A stretch of DNA of 64,000 nt from Patiria miniata. Its lineage: Eukaryota; Echinodermata; Asteroidea; Valvatida; Asterinidae. Each line of letters begins with the position of its first letter. Positions within the stretch are counted from its first letter, which is position 1. A model generated the notes under the pieces. That model had not been told where the DNA came from. It made no database searches and worked only from the letters and a program-made list of their open reading frames with translations. Positions 1 to 11,968 of this stretch are shown one piece after another. The DNA is taken from assembly GCF_015706575.1 (NCBI RefSeq), contig NW_024037064.1, positions 2,727,427-2,791,426 on the forward strand, written 5' to 3'. A program made the position numbers and the translations under genes.

Positions 1-489
1 TTGTCAGGAGACTTTGAAAACGATCCATTTTTAAAATCAAAATTCATCTTTCGCTATCTTTTAGTGATCATTGTTGTAAAAATGACAATGTCAGCTTCAT
101 TATCAAAGATTAGGCCTACCACCCTAGCACTGTGAGGACATCAAACCAGAAATCGGGGTGTCATAATTGAACAACTTTACATTGCTAAAAAAAATAGTAA
201 AAAATAATCAAGTTAGATATAAGAATACATGTACATCTATTTTTAGGTTTGAACCATGAGAATAGCACAGAGAGTACAAATACAACTTTAAAAGTATTTG
301 CGAAACTGTGTGCCTCAAGATTTTGCATTTAATCACGTTGGCAACTGCACGATGTTTATCAATACTAGACAGGGCTTATTTTAGGCAGGTCATGTGTTCA
401 TTGGGTATTTTATGAGGACTGAGAATAGTGACGCTGCATTTATATACTATGCATATGTTACATTTGAGTTTTTCTTTTAATACCCACAG
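1..489. other. Intron end of a TRIM-like gene, paralogous to 31394-31864
   Basis: No coding sequence is seen. The stretch aligns by eye over nearly its whole length with the sequence just upstream of the copy B propeller exon (31394-31864), and more weakly with 12840-13223. It ends in a splice acceptor (TACCCACAG at 481-489). It is therefore the 3' part of the intron of a gene whose first exons lie outside the window. Confidence 0.75.
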
Positions 490-1124
490 GACCACAGGCA
501 GTTGCAGCCACGCACAATCCTGAGAAACGCTTGATTGTGTTGGAACTTGATAGCAAGTATGTCAAGGTGTTCAACATGAAGGACAACACTCTTGTTATGC
601 AGTTCCCAACGGTGTCTAACCATCAGGTAGAAAAGACACTTGTGGACCTACAGAGCACAGCAGTCAGGACAAATGGAACCATTTTAGTAGGTGACACAAG
701 AAGGATGGTGTGGACTGAACACAAACCCACTAATGGTGAGATCCTACACACCATACCAGTACAGACTCCACCTTGGTTCCTGGCTGTTGATGACGACACT
801 GATAAAGTTTTCATCAGTGGACGTCAAACAAATCAAGTAGATGTCGCCAATAGCAAAGGGACTACGCTCTTCACTATCAAGCCAACCATTGATGGTCAAC
901 CAGTGTTGCGTACCCAGGGTGTATGCTGCGACAGGTCAGGTATCTACCTTGGAGTGACGCAATCTGGGTTTGGCACTAATCATATTCACCATTACGACCT
1001 AGATGGCAGGTTTCTTGATTGCCTGGCACAGGATCTGTATCTCCCACAGGCAATGACATTCACATCGGATGGGCAGCTGGCAGTGGATGACTGGCATTCT
1101 GTCAAAATGTATCACAAGGTGTGA
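490..1124 (+). CDS. Terminal beta-propeller exon of a TRIM-NHL-like gene (5' part outside window)
   Basis: This exon encodes about 210 residues of a C-terminal beta-propeller of NHL type and ends at TGA 1122-1124. It starts right after acceptor ACCCACAG with two bases (GA) that complete a split codon, the same phase as the matching exons of copies A and B. Blade-like repeats are visible: segments with VLELDSKYVKVFNM, ILVGDTRR, WFLAVDDDTDKVFISG, GIYLGV and a closing YDLDGRFLDCL...DGQLAVDDW...VKMYHK. It is nearly identical to 31865-32499. In related proteins the propeller binds partners or RNA while the RING end is an E3 ubiquitin ligase; that role is family knowledge. The RING, B-box and coiled-coil exon must lie left of the window, so I cannot tell whether the gene is intact. 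Confidence 0.85.
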
Positions 1125-1383
1125 TGCCATCCAACATAACACTGACAACAATGCATGCCCAAACATGTAGCAGTTATCATCCCTACAGCAAATGTTGAGG
1201 ATGAAATTGTCCATTCATTACAGCACCAATCAGCATTTTAAAGAATTAAATTCTATACCTTTGTTTGTATAGTTTCAAGTTAGATTCAAAACTTTGCATG
1301 GTAGCCATTTCAGCTAACTGAAAATGGTGAAAAAAATTCTCATTGCAGTTTCGGATTCAACAAAAAAGTATTAATTTGTTTGC

Positions 1384-1389
1384 AATAAA
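1384..1389 (+). terminator. Candidate polyadenylation signal AATAAA
   Basis: An AATAAA hexamer lies 260 bp after the stop codon of the propeller exon. It is conserved at the same place behind copy B (32757-32762). The cleavage site cannot be read from sequence alone. Confidence 0.4.
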
Positions 1390-3146
1390 TAATCTAATTG
1401 TAAAATTTAAATGTTCAAGTAGAGTTTTAATTGTTTAACAGTTCTCCACTTTACCGGTGTGTTATGGTCACAAGACCTTGTAAATTCCCTCTGTATTGTT
1501 CCTAAAAGTACATGTACATCTACTCATTCTATACTGTGCTATCTGTACATTACATTTGTTTCATAAAACATCATTCTGTTTTACTGTTAACTTCACTTTT
1601 TAAAGCCACGTAGGATCATTTGCAATTACCCAGATAAGTACCTACCGATTTAATGACAGAAACCTCAAAGTGAAGAAAGGACTAGTAACAAATACCCTGT
1701 GAAATAATTCCCCCTGAAATGGTATTGTCAGAAAACAATCATTGAAGGTGGTTTCAAAATGGGATGCCTACAGAATCCAGGTACGAAATCAAGAATTGTG
1801 CATTGTTTTGTTTTCTTCAAAATGTATAGTAGCCACTAAGATTAGACTTAAACAGAATACCTTAATATGCACCGTACTGGTACTTAAAATATTGAACACT
1901 TTTGTTGCTTCGGGAAAAAAACCCTGGAAAAAGCAAATGATCCTACACAAAATGTACCTTTAAGCATACACATCACTATGAAAGGTAATCAAGATAATTT
2001 TAAAAATTAGTCTTTTAATACTCATTCAGTTTCTTTAAAAAAAAAAAAGCTTTTTGTATTTTCCCCCCATTTTTGTAGTTTTTCCATAGAAATCTGTTTA
2101 CTGTTATTATTAAAACCTTGCATTTATATCAATGAGACACTAATGTGGATGATCATTTAATCATTGAAATGTCTGCTAAAGATGAGAAAAATACTTATCT
2201 TATTAATTTGGTTTCCTGTCTGAATTCACAGAATAAAAACTTGTGTAAACTTTACTAACAAGGGATTATCTTGAAGGATATTTTTATTATTTTTCTTTGA
2301 AGGTAAACAAATTCTTCAAGTGTGAAAGGTTGCCAATCATTTAAACACATGTTCAAATCAATGGTATTTAATTTCAGGAAGCTATGGCCTCCGTTGCCTT
2401 GATTTTGGCCTGACAGCTCCTTGAAAAGCCTTGCCTTTTCAAGAGTTAAATTCCAGACCTCTGTTTTCATTGTTTTACCTATTTGGTTGCCATTTCAGAA
2501 AAACTTCAAAACAATGAAAGACTTACCCCCTCATACAGTTTGAGTTTCAGCAAAGAATTATTGAATTTTGATGACACTTTTCAAACTCTGTTGCAACAAT
2601 TAAATATTCAAATTGACTTGTAAAATCAAATGTTTGAAACGAACTGAGCAGAAATAAATTCATTCATTTATTCAGAATAAGAGTTCACTCACCACTCTTT
2701 GAAGTTCTTTGTAGTCGCTCTTTTCTTCATCTAAAAATTAAAACGAAAATCATCCCTTAAAATAACTATATTGCTATTCCACTTGGAACCCTCAACCCCC
2801 AAAGAAACCCACAAAGTGAAGTCTCCTGAATCCAACAGAATCCCACAACTCAGATGAACCATACAACAGAAATGGACCACTGTTGAATTTGCTTGAAACT
2901 ATCACATGTGGTTCAATGTGTGAATAACTTTAATTTTTCCCAAGTTTCGGCAATAAAAACATTCATCAATTATTTTTGGATTACCTTTTAAATTTTTGTT
3001 TGATACATAAATACGCAGACAATTTTATGAGTGGATTCCCAGTTGGCCAAATAAATTCCAGATCTCTTGGACCAGTGTGCAAGTCTTCATAGGCGCATGA
3101 CAAGGTCAATGGTTTCACCTTTTCATCAGATTCCCAACATTTAATT

Positions 3147-3246
3147 ATGCCACAGCGCCCTCTATTGGTGATGGCTCTCCCTTTCTTAATTATTATTATG
3201 CCACAGCGCCCTCTATTGGTGATGGCTCTCCCTTCCTTAATTATTA
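3147..3246. repeat. Two-copy tandem duplication, about 51 bp unit
   Basis: TATGCCACAGCGCCCTCTA is repeated with its flank (GGTGATGGCTCTCCCTT) about 50 bases apart, at 3147 and 3197. The core GCGCCCTCTATTGG resembles words found at the ends of several other repeats in the window. Confidence 0.85.
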
Positions 3247-4074
3247 AGTGTCTGTGATTTTTCTGCATTTATATTAAAAACTGATGATATAAATAAGAAA
3301 ATTATTGCCTCTTTGGCCATTTTTCATAGAAATTCCAACAAATTTCTTTCAGAATCTGTTCTGTGAAAAGGATTTTAAAAGCCACTTTTTCGTTTCCCTA
3401 CAAATTAACTTTGGCTGTACCTTGTAATTTGCCAGGCTGGAACCCTGACCATGCAATACGGTCAATGTTAGTCATCTTCACCTGATGACTAATATGGGTC
3501 ATTCTAGACAATGAGGGTCCAAAGTGTGACATCATTCCTGTGCCTGTTACCTCTGAACTTTGTAATTTGCCATTCAAGTATCATTACAAATGACTTCCAT
3601 TGTTTATTTGTTGGGTGCAGGTAGTTTGTTACATAATCACTCTTGAAAACTATAACTGCATTAATTAGGGAGTGCATATGCGAGTATTGATGAATTGGAC
3701 TCAATTTTATTTTTTTTAATTTTCAGATGAGTAGACCATCCACTGGGGCAGCAGGGTGAGGTTTCTCCCTCAGATATTTTGCTTTTTCATTTTGAAAGGA
3801 GATGCCAGCTCCTCACAGCTGCTATAATGAGCGCCATTTCTGGTGTTTTTTTTATGAAATCATTGTCCAGCTGCTGGCCAAATCATGCAACGTTGAATGC
3901 AGTGCTACCTATTATGTGATGTGCACAAAATTATACTTACTGAACACCGCCCCCAATAGTCAGATGGTGTTCAGCCCCTTAACTCCCCCCAACATCAAAC
4001 AAAAGTTCAAACTTAAACAAATCATTCATCTTTTCTTCATTGTTTGGTCTACGTTTCGGTCTCGATAAATGTCT

Positions 4075-4685
4075 TGGTCTCAGAGTTGGAGGTCTAGACA
4101 AATGTTGTTCATCGGGTCGGGGTAGCAGGCCAAACTTGGCTGAAACATTACAGATATAAACCAAAACTGATCCAGACTCCCCAAATCTGACCCGACCTGT
4201 GACCTGACCCGACCTGATCTGACCCGACCCGAACAATTATTCAGGGAAAAATTGCTTTGAACCGAAATGAACCAACCAAACTGAACTTAACCCCTCCCAC
4301 CAAAAGAAAAAAAAAGAAAAACCGAATATATCTGTCTTTGGCAATCTCAAGAGCACTGCTCTTTGTGCCTGAACTTACCCTCGTTGGGTGAATTTTTATG
4401 CAGTCGTTTTGCAGTTACGAAATATACTGTACAGTATGGTGAACACTCCTAACATGACCTACTAGTAGACCTGCATGTTGTATACCGTGTGTGATGGAAC
4501 TGTTTTGTTGTTTTGCAGTTTATTTCAGGTTTTTCACAAGATGGCTCAACCGACCCAAAGTCAAAATCGCTAATGCATCACCAACTCACCTGACCCTACT
4601 GAACTGATCGAAAAACCGACCCGATTGGAACCTCAGTCGGTTTCGGGTTGGGTCGGTTTGGGGTTGGGTTTGCACAAAGTTAGTC
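4075..4685. repeat. Inverted word-array region (ACCCGACC / GGGTCGGGT)
   Basis: The left part (about 4110-4240) carries repeated ACCCGACC/CTGACCCGACC words. The right part (about 4535-4680) carries ACCGACCC followed by GGGTTGGGTCGG. It resembles the hAT-like element at 26492-27176 in vocabulary (CGGGTCGGGT) and in its GTGCAAACCC-like edge, but I could not fix termini or a target duplication here. Confidence 0.5.
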
Positions 4686-4708
4686 TGGACTGCATCACTG
4701 AATGCATC

Positions 4709-4731
4709 GGGGGGGGGGGGGGGGGGGGGGG
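4709..4731. repeat. Poly-G tract
   Basis: A run of 23 G sits just outside the ACCCGACC array. The poly-Gly and poly-Pro ORFs crossing it are artefacts of the homopolymer. Runs like this are also error-prone in assemblies. Confidence 0.95.
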
Positions 4732-7050
4732 AGCTAGCTTGCAGGAAATGCATGGAGATGAGGGCAGTGTGGTTACTAAGTGCATATGCCCATGCTTTAG
4801 GCGGTCTGGGGGCATGCACCCTTCCTCATTCCAAGGCAATTTTAGAATATATTTGGGAACTTTGGGCAAAATTTCATTACTTTTGGCCTCATTCCACTAG
4901 TATCATAACATTTTTCAGTAGCTGAATGAGTTGGGTGGGGGGGGGGAGGGTTTTGTGACCCCGTCCCCCCAAGATCCACCACTGTGCATCACCCCCTGAT
5001 TACATTCCTCGACTGAAGTTGTACTTACATGAGATTGTTTATCTGCAGTAGATTGACAAAGATGGCTGGTAGCAGGCTGGCTGTATCTGCCTTTCTCCCT
5101 GGCTGGGTGAGTACGGACTGTTGAAAGGTTGCCATCATCTAGGATGTAAGGTTCTGATGTCTCTCATGGAAATCTCTTCAGAAATCCACTGTCAAAGCCC
5201 AGCTCAATGGGTTATCATTCTCCATATGAATTACTCCCAACCCTCAATGGACTGGGCGCTGTTCCCAAAGTGTGGACAGAAGCACACTGTCAAATAAAAT
5301 TAGACATGTTTCAAGTGTTTCATTATGCAGAGTTTCATTTAGATCACATGATGCATTCTTATTACATTTTCCTATGTCACTGTTCTGGGCTTTCATCAGG
5401 CAGCTTGGGTTCCTACACTCTAGCTGCCTTGACTAGCCTCATGTTGAACTTGAATACAGAAAATACAGGCAAAGTCTTGAAACTGTGAAAACACAGACAA
5501 TCAAGAACAAAAGTGACATTGGTGGCATTTCTACAGCTCTTTATCAAGGGTAGCATCTCTGGGTATGGACTGCTTGCACAAGTACCCCCTCAACGGTTAC
5601 AAGGGAGAGTTGGGGGAGACCACTTGAATGCATCACTTATAACACCTGGCACTCAAGTGAAGATGTTACAGGTTTGATAATGTCGGGAAATGAAAAATAG
5701 GTGTTATTCATGTTACATGTAATTGGCTTCTTTATGTTGCTTCCTATCCTCAAGGATACATGAAGCCTTTCACCACCAAAATGAGCTGGTAATTGGTATG
5801 ACCTCCTGGCAGACCACTGTCTCATTCTTGGGTCTAACCAAACGCTTTGTTTTAGAGAGATCTTCCCATGCCCTTGTCTAGCTATTTTTGGTAGCAAGAA
5901 TGTCACTTTCACTAGCTTTGGAGACAAATCAATTAGGGTTTGGAGGTTGTTGGGACCTGGAAGAAATCTTGCTGATCAGCAGATTCACCCAGGACTCCCT
6001 GAAAAACTAGCCAATCAAAAAGTTTATATTCAAATTATTTCACGGGGAAGGAGTAGTCAATTTAATATCTAGCCAATCGGCAAATGGATGTAAGTATCCA
6101 TCCATTTAAGATCCCGCATCAGGGCCAAAAGACCAGTCTGCACCCACACCCAGCAGGAGCTGAAGCCAAGCCAATGTCGTAGCCATAGAGGGGTTTGTTC
6201 CTTGTTATTTTGAGTTGTAATTTTGAGACTCAGTTTCTAGTTGAGAGCTATTTGTGTTCTGTAGTTGAAATGTTGTTTGAAGTTCATTCTTATATTTGTG
6301 GTTCATGGTTTCAATCATTTGTTTGCATTTCTGTGCACGAAGTTATCTGCAGCCTGAGCCATTATTGTGTGAATAGTTGTTGCACTTTTATTGACTCTAA
6401 CCATCCTTGAACTTAGAAATTTACAATAATAAGTTCGGCAGTCAACTTCAATTGATAATGTGAATTGAACATGTATCTTAATTAGTGTATCATTGATAAT
6501 ATTATGGATCCATTTGTTCAAGCATTATGTCATTATTTTGTATATAGCTTCCAGCTACGCAACTGGAGTTGAAGTTGATGTACATGATGTACATGTAGCT
6601 GTGCAGGCTGTTCTTTAACTTTATCCAGGTTAGCTCTTGATTCGTTGTGTTCTTGATCCACAATTAAATCTCAGATATTGAGTACTGTATTTTTGGAAAC
6701 GATGTTTACTCAATTGATAAGTCAAGACAGTGTATTTATTTGTTTCTGTTTTCAAAGTTGTGCTGTAGCTAATGCACTATGTTATTCTGATCTTATGGCA
6801 CAATCAATGTTTTGCTCCTGGCACTTTAAATACCTTGAATTGAGGACAAGGACAAATCTCTGTCTAGCCCAAACAGTGTTATGTAACCTGTCATATTCCA
6901 TCTATTAAGCACCAGCTGTTGTACTGTTTTATAAATTATAGTGTTTTGGTTACCAGTACTATGACCTTTGAACTGTGTGTTGTGGTCTATTGTACAATGA
7001 CTGTAGTAGTAGTATTTTAAACCCATGTTTTGCATTATTTCTTAATGTAC
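4732..7050. other. Gene-less stretch with dispersed repeat fragments
   Basis: I see no supported gene. A fragment near 5575-5645 (TACCCCCTCAACGG ... ACACCTGGCACTC) matches 44305-44390 with many differences, so it is a dispersed repeat. 6560-6600 contains TGTACATGATGTACATG words. ORFs of 70-96 codons here are on both strands and show no family features. Confidence 0.5.
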
Positions 7051-7190
7051 AGAGGTCTGTCCGTCAAGGAACGTCCGTAAAGTCTGTCAAGGACCGTCCG
7101 TAAAGTCCGTCAAGGACCGTTTGTAAACTCTGTCAGGGACCGTCCATTAAACGTCTGTAGAGTCCATTAGACTCTAGGTCCATCAAATTT
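7050..7190. repeat. Tandem word array (GTCCGTCAAGGACCGTCCGTAAA)
   Basis: At least four degenerate units of GTCCGTCAAGGACC/GTCCGTAAAG follow each other. The sequence then continues into a fragment (7325-7440, CAGTATGTCCC...GGGGCTCTCAAAAG) that also occurs at 44480-44515. Confidence 0.7.
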
Positions 7191-9279
7191 CCTGTCAGCA
7201 ATAAAAGTTCATCGGAGAGACATCGCAGAACTGTACCGTTGTCCGTTAGTTGTTGTATCTCGGTCTCAAACTTGCGTTCTAACGAATGCTAAACTGTATC
7301 CGCTGCGAGGATAATATGTTAATAAGATTCAGAATAAAATAAGTCATGCATACTTTACGCAGTCCGCACATGAACGCGTGTAGGCAGTATGTCCCTCCCA
7401 CTGGGGCTCTCAAAAGAGCCGCAAAGATCTTGAGAAAATGAGGCATCAGATCAAATCATATGCAATGATCACTGTCAGGCAAAGTCACTTACATGTACTG
7501 GCTGACAGTCAGGCATTCACTGGCTTGTTCATCAGGCTATAGTTCAAAACCACTCAGTATGGTTTCACATTGAGTTGGCTTGTAGGATTGCACTGGCTGG
7601 CAAACTGACTGACAGACTGACAGACAGGTAGTCATCAATGGTCAGAAGAGATGAAAGTCTCATGTTGGTCAAACGACATCTATTCAATTCTGAAAACAAA
7701 AATCAACCAACAAAATCATCATTGGCAGTTTGGAAGTTTATAGTTTGGAAATGATCATTTGGCAGGTACTTTGGCACGTTGCTGGCTGTGACTTGTACAT
7801 GTACATGTAAGCCATAAACCATTTGCACAGTTCGGATTGTTTCTCTTTAATATGGCTGGAGTTACATACAGGCTTCTTGACTGAAATCAACATGAATGGG
7901 CATTTTGAGATGGAATAGAAATCGTGTGACTTTCATGTTCACTTCTGCTAGGAACTGCATGTTTATCCAACCTCAAAATCTCCAACCAATTAAATATAAA
8001 ATCTCCTTGTTGTCTGGCCTGTGAAATCTGATTCACACTGAATTTTATCCCTGAGATGAAAAAATCTATTACGCAAAATTGTCACTGCTTGACCAGAAAA
8101 ATTGTCAAGGAATGTAGTTGGGTTTGTTGACCTCACCAAGTACAGAAAGCAAAACAATTATCACATGACACAGGATCGTAATGAGAATGAAGGACTAGGC
8201 TTATCAAGTCAAGGGAAAAAATGGGCTGTGTGAAATAGCAGAAAGCATTATAATTTACAACCTATTGAAAATATTGCCGATTGATGATTATTGCAAAAAT
8301 CTGACCTCAACTTCTGTTTAATCGGTGGTGCATATAACTATTGAGTCAATTCTAACACAGGAGTCTGTGACTCCAGTATTTGGTGCCATGAACGTGAACC
8401 AGGGATACCTAGGGATACCATTGACTTGGCACTCAACAGAACCAAACTGTTTGCTCAGTCAGACGGAAATCACTACAGCAGGAAACAAACTCACTTTTTT
8501 CAACCTAGATTTGCACTGTCAAGGAGTGATTAAAATCAAAGGCGTTGTGTGTAAAGTTTGTTCCTCAGAATTTACTCTTTCATGTGATACCAAAATCAAG
8601 ACTGTATGTTCCAAGATAAGAAAATTATTATGTCTGTTCTTTTATCTGGTTCCTTTTTATCAAACTGCAAGCCATTTCACCACACGACCAAAGGCACTCC
8701 ATACCTCAAATTGAACTCTGAAGCAGTTCACTCAATGTTTTGTAAAGGGACCAATCTGAATACACCACAATGGATTGAAAAACTCTCTTTCAGTTGGTTG
8801 ATGACGTATGCATGGGTGCGGCAAACCTACCAGCAATGCCAGCTTGGTGTAACACAGTGAATATCTGTGTTGAGGGTGTTTAGTATGTTATTTCCTCGTC
8901 AACTACATAGTCGCCTGTGGTAAGAAAGGGTGAAATCAGAGTGAACAACTTGACTTGGAGGAATTTGTTGGGATTTGAAAGGAAAAATCTGCAGTTGTGA
9001 GGTGAGCTGATTAACTGATATTTATTGAATGTGCAGCCTCAAGACCAGAGGAATTGCAGTTTGCTATACACTGCTGATTGTGCAGTATTTGTTCTACAAA
9101 GTAATTTGATTCATGGGGAAACTTACTGATCTCAAATATTTGAGTTCCAATCCAAAAGTGCAAAAATCAAGTTGGAAGGCAAGTACGAACTGTTTGTTCA
9201 AAAATTAAATACCATCCATTTTTCAAAGTTTTTTACTCTATTATATAATTCATTTTTGTTTTAAAAATTATTTGGGTCC
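7191..9279. other. Gene-less stretch with dispersed repeats
   Basis: 7440-7640 is rich in ACTGACAGTCAGGC-type words without a fixed period. 8243-8400 matches 46785-46960 (shared ATTTACAAC-TATTGAA and GGAGTCTGTGACT blocks), so it is a dispersed repeat. The longest ORF (8325-8714) overlaps this repeat and shows no recognisable domain, so I do not call it a gene. Confidence 0.5.
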
Positions 9280-9410
9280 AGATAAAAATGGCTACAGCTC
9301 TGACGAAAATCATCAGCCCCATCTTCAGTGTGACATCTGCCAAGACAGATAGACTCAGCCAAAGGTGCTGGATAACCAGCACAGTATGCCTGGAGAAATT
9401 ACTAAAAAAT
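9280..9410 (+). pseudogene. Degenerate TRIM exon fragment (RING start)
   Basis: The string CAGATAAAAATGGCTACAGC at 9280-9299 reproduces the acceptor and start codon of TRIM copy A (10322-10341). It is followed by diverged versions of the next ~110 bases (GTGACATCTGCCAAGACAGATAGA, AAGGTGCTGGATAACCAGCACAG, TGCCTGGAGAAATTACTA). Relative to copy A it has substitutions, frameshifts and a loss in the zinc-binding core, and similarity stops near 9405. It is a relic of a further TRIM gene. Confidence 0.75.
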
Positions 9411-9911
9411 TACGCATTAATAAAAAAAATTGAAGTTTCAATACACTGTTGAGTGTTTCAACATTATCCGGACTTCCCACTGTCCTTCTGATGGCTTTGG
9501 TTTGGGTAACTTTTGGCAACTCCTCTCATTTGATTTGTGATGGTTTCCAACTGAGGACATAGTGTCCTCTTATGTACAGTCAATTATGACGTTCATTGTC
9601 CTCAGTGTACTCCATTACACCTAAATGTACTTCCCCGTAGCATATATATATGTTTCATTTGCATTGATAATTTCAACACAAAGTTGAAACTTTTTTGGTT
9701 GGCCGAAATTATAACTTCAAATTAATGAACTGAAAATTCTTCATCAGTAATTATAGCACAAGATAATAGAAACTTTTTGTGTATGAAATATGAAAGATTT
9801 GATGAAAATATTTTTACAGCTTATTTTATTTGATGGTTGAAAATAAATCAAGTGGAATTAAAGGTACGGTGAGGTGTACATGTTTGCGGCAAAACAAAAA
9901 ATCCCAAGCTC

Positions 9912-9921
9912 TATATATAAA
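9912..9921 (+). promoter_or_regulatory. TATA box of TRIM copy A
   Basis: TATATATAAA lies in a block (about 9890-10000) that is nearly identical to 23180-23300, at the same distance upstream of a TRIM coding exon. No such conservation is seen between the two genes immediately outside the block. A transcription start about 30 bp downstream is inferred. Confidence 0.6.
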
Positions 9922-9944
9922 CCATGTCACACGACTTGATGACG

Positions 9945-10068
9945 ATGCTGTGTTTGTCCAGCGCCATCTTTACCAGATCCGCCCCATCAAAAGCCTCAAC
10001 TCTTCATGCTCTTTGCGTCAAATTGGAAAAACTTTGTTTTTAAGTGATTTGGTTGAAATTTTTAAAAG
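9945..10068 (+). other. Inferred noncoding first exon of TRIM copy A
   Basis: The conserved block after the TATA box (GATGACGATGCTGTGTTTGT, CGCCATCTTTACCAGATC) is shared with copy B, where it ends at a good donor (AAAGAG|GTAAGAA, 23379/23380). Here the matching place reads AAAAGTTAAGAAAA, so the donor is altered, which fits a decaying gene. The upstream intron would run to the acceptor TATACAG at 10319-10325. Confidence 0.45.
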
Positions 10069-10325
10069 TTAAGAAAAGAGTGTCAGTTATTTTGAATGAG
10101 TTTAAATGCTAGCTTACCGGTTCAAGTAATTTGACAGGAATTCTAAAAAAGAAAATTGATGTCTTGTTTGAAAGCGGATACATGTAACTACAAAATAGCA
10201 AATGAAAATAACATTTGGTTTTTTTTCAGCCCAGATGAAACTCACACAGACAGTGCAGTATTAAAGAAGTTACATCTTTGTATCATAACCATTTCAATTT
10301 CTTTTTAAATACTCTTTGTATACAG

Positions 10326-11594
10326 ATAAAATGGCTACAGCTCTAAAGAACATCGGTCCCCATCTTGAATGCGACATATGCGCAGACAAATATAAACAGC
10401 CCAAGGTGCTGGATTGCATGCATAGCTTCTGCCAGAAATGTCTGGAGAAATACTACACTAGCAGGTATGCAGGTCAGCCTAAGATTCCTTGCCCTGTATG
10501 TCGACGGGAGACGGTACTTCCAGAGACGCGCATTCAAGGCCTAAAAACAAATTTCCATTTGATGGGAATAGTTGAGGAGGTCTCACTCCAAGAAAAGGTG
10601 GCTTGTTCAGAAAACACAAAGGTCATCTGTGAGATTTGTGATGAGGGAAATGAGGCCATGCATCGTTGCCTGGACTGTGCACAGAATATCTGCCCAAACT
10701 GTCGCAAGACACACTTGCGATGTACTGCTACATCAAGCCACACAGTGGCTACTTTGGAGGACATTCGTCAGGGGAAGGTAACAGTGAAAAAAACACCAGA
10801 AGAAGATGAGTCTAGATGCCACAAACACAAGGGGGAAGTGAAACGCTTTTACTGTGAGACATGTGAAGAGTTAATCTGCCGAGATTGTACTGTAGTAGAC
10901 CACTGTAAACCAGAGCATCACTACATTGACTCTGGAGAGGCTTCTCGCAAATACAAACAGTCACTGAAAGATACGTTTCCAGACTTCACCACAGGCATCA
11001 AAAGACTTGAACAAGCTTTGACCACTTCATCATAAGCTAAGCAGAAGTTTACACAGAAAGTCACAAAGACTGTGAAAGCTGTGAAAGACAAAGCGGATAA
11101 AATGAGAGCTGAGATAACAACTCAAAAGACAAAGATGATTGACGAAATCAAACAACTCCAGCAGGATCGCAACAGAACATTTAATGAGCATCTAAACACA
11201 TTGACAATGACGCTACAAAGTAAAGAACGTGCGCTTCAGACATCTCAGGATATCGTTAACGCTGCATCTTACAGTGATATTCTGTCCCTGTACCCTATCA
11301 TCAGCAAAGACTTGAAGTCACTCAAGAGTCAAAATCTTCCCCAGATTGATCCCAAACTTTCATATTTAAGCTTCAACCCAGGTCAGAGAATTGGTGACAT
11401 CAGTCTGGGAAAGCTGATGGAGGTAGCATCATTTAAGTGGGTAAGGTGCCATAAGTTTGGTCCAGGAGGGTTCAATGGAGCTGTAGGCATTACTGCTACT
11501 CAACCTGGTGAGATTGCTGTGGCAGACTCGAGGAACAACCGTTTGGTCATCTGCAGCAATGCGGGACAACACGAGGGATCCATTCCTCTACAAT
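10326..11594 (+). pseudogene. TRIM copy A exon with RING, two B-boxes, coiled coil; premature stop
   Basis: ATG 10331 follows acceptor TATACAG|ATAAA directly. The product starts as a TRIM E3 ligase: C3HC4 RING at residues 14-57 (CDIC, CMHSFCQKC, CPVC), B-box 1 at about 100-137 (CEIC...CLDC...CPNC...H), and B-box 2 at about 163-197 (CHKH...CETC...CRDC...HCKPEHH). At codon 235 a TAA (11033-11035) stands where copy B has CAA. The same frame stays open beyond it through the coiled coil (KAVKDKADKMRAEI...) and the start of the propeller to donor CAAT|GTAAGT at 11594/11595. A single C-to-T change thus truncates the protein to 234 residues. It could be a young pseudogene, a short RING/B-box protein, or a sequencing error. 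The terminal exon at 13224-13852 is still open. Confidence 0.85.
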
Positions 11595-11920
11595 GTAAGT
11601 TTCTGTCATGTAAATGTACATGTTCATCAACTAACACAAACACTCATTACAGTAGGGAAATTACAAGTAATTTTTCCATGTGAACATGCAACAAGTCTGT
11701 CAACTGAGAATGAAAACCAATACACAATACTGGCAAGGAATTGATGTGCTGGCTGTGCTCTCCAACAAATATAAATTTGTTCTCCTGACAAATCTTCAAA
11801 TGTTTATCTACACCTACGTAGGCCTATAAAATCACACAAAGAGACACACACCCACAGGTGTGAATTTACCTGCAATCGTGGATGTATACCCTATTGTCCC
11901 TCTTTTGTTTGTACAGGATA

Positions 11921-11968
11921 CTTCATCAGGTAAGTTGTTCAGGATACTGAACAACTTACATGATGAAG
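11921..11968. repeat. Hairpin: 22-bp stem, 4-nt loop
   Basis: The arms 11921-11942 and 11947-11968 are reverse complements with one mismatch around loop GATA. The right arm overlaps the broken start of the piggyBac-like MITE copy that follows. Confidence 0.85.

Larger units (their letters stand above)
1125..3720. repeat. Segmental-duplication 3' flank (paralogous to 16560-19150 and 32500-35880)
   Basis: After the 3' UTR the sequence has no convincing gene. It matches the flanks of copies A and B in long blocks, for example the CCACGTAGGATCATTTGC block near 1605 (17252 in A, 32980 in B) and the CTGCTAAAGATGAG block near 2172 (17780 in A, 34080 in B). The two other copies carry insertions that this one lacks, so it serves as an empty-site reference. 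ORFs here are short and not shared between the copies as proteins. Confidence 0.75.

Noticed and set aside
2693..2733. Possible 41-bp minus-strand exon (EEKSDYKELQRV between AG and GT)
   Set aside because: No neighbouring exon in phase was found, and the paralogue behind copy A has lost half of it. It is too little to support a gene.
4586..4900. Gly-rich and Pro-rich ORFs on both strands
   Set aside because: They owe their length to a 23-base G run and have no family features.
8325..8860. Two overlapping ORFs (129 and 84 codons)
   Set aside because: They cross a dispersed repeat shared with 46785-46960, where the frame is not kept.
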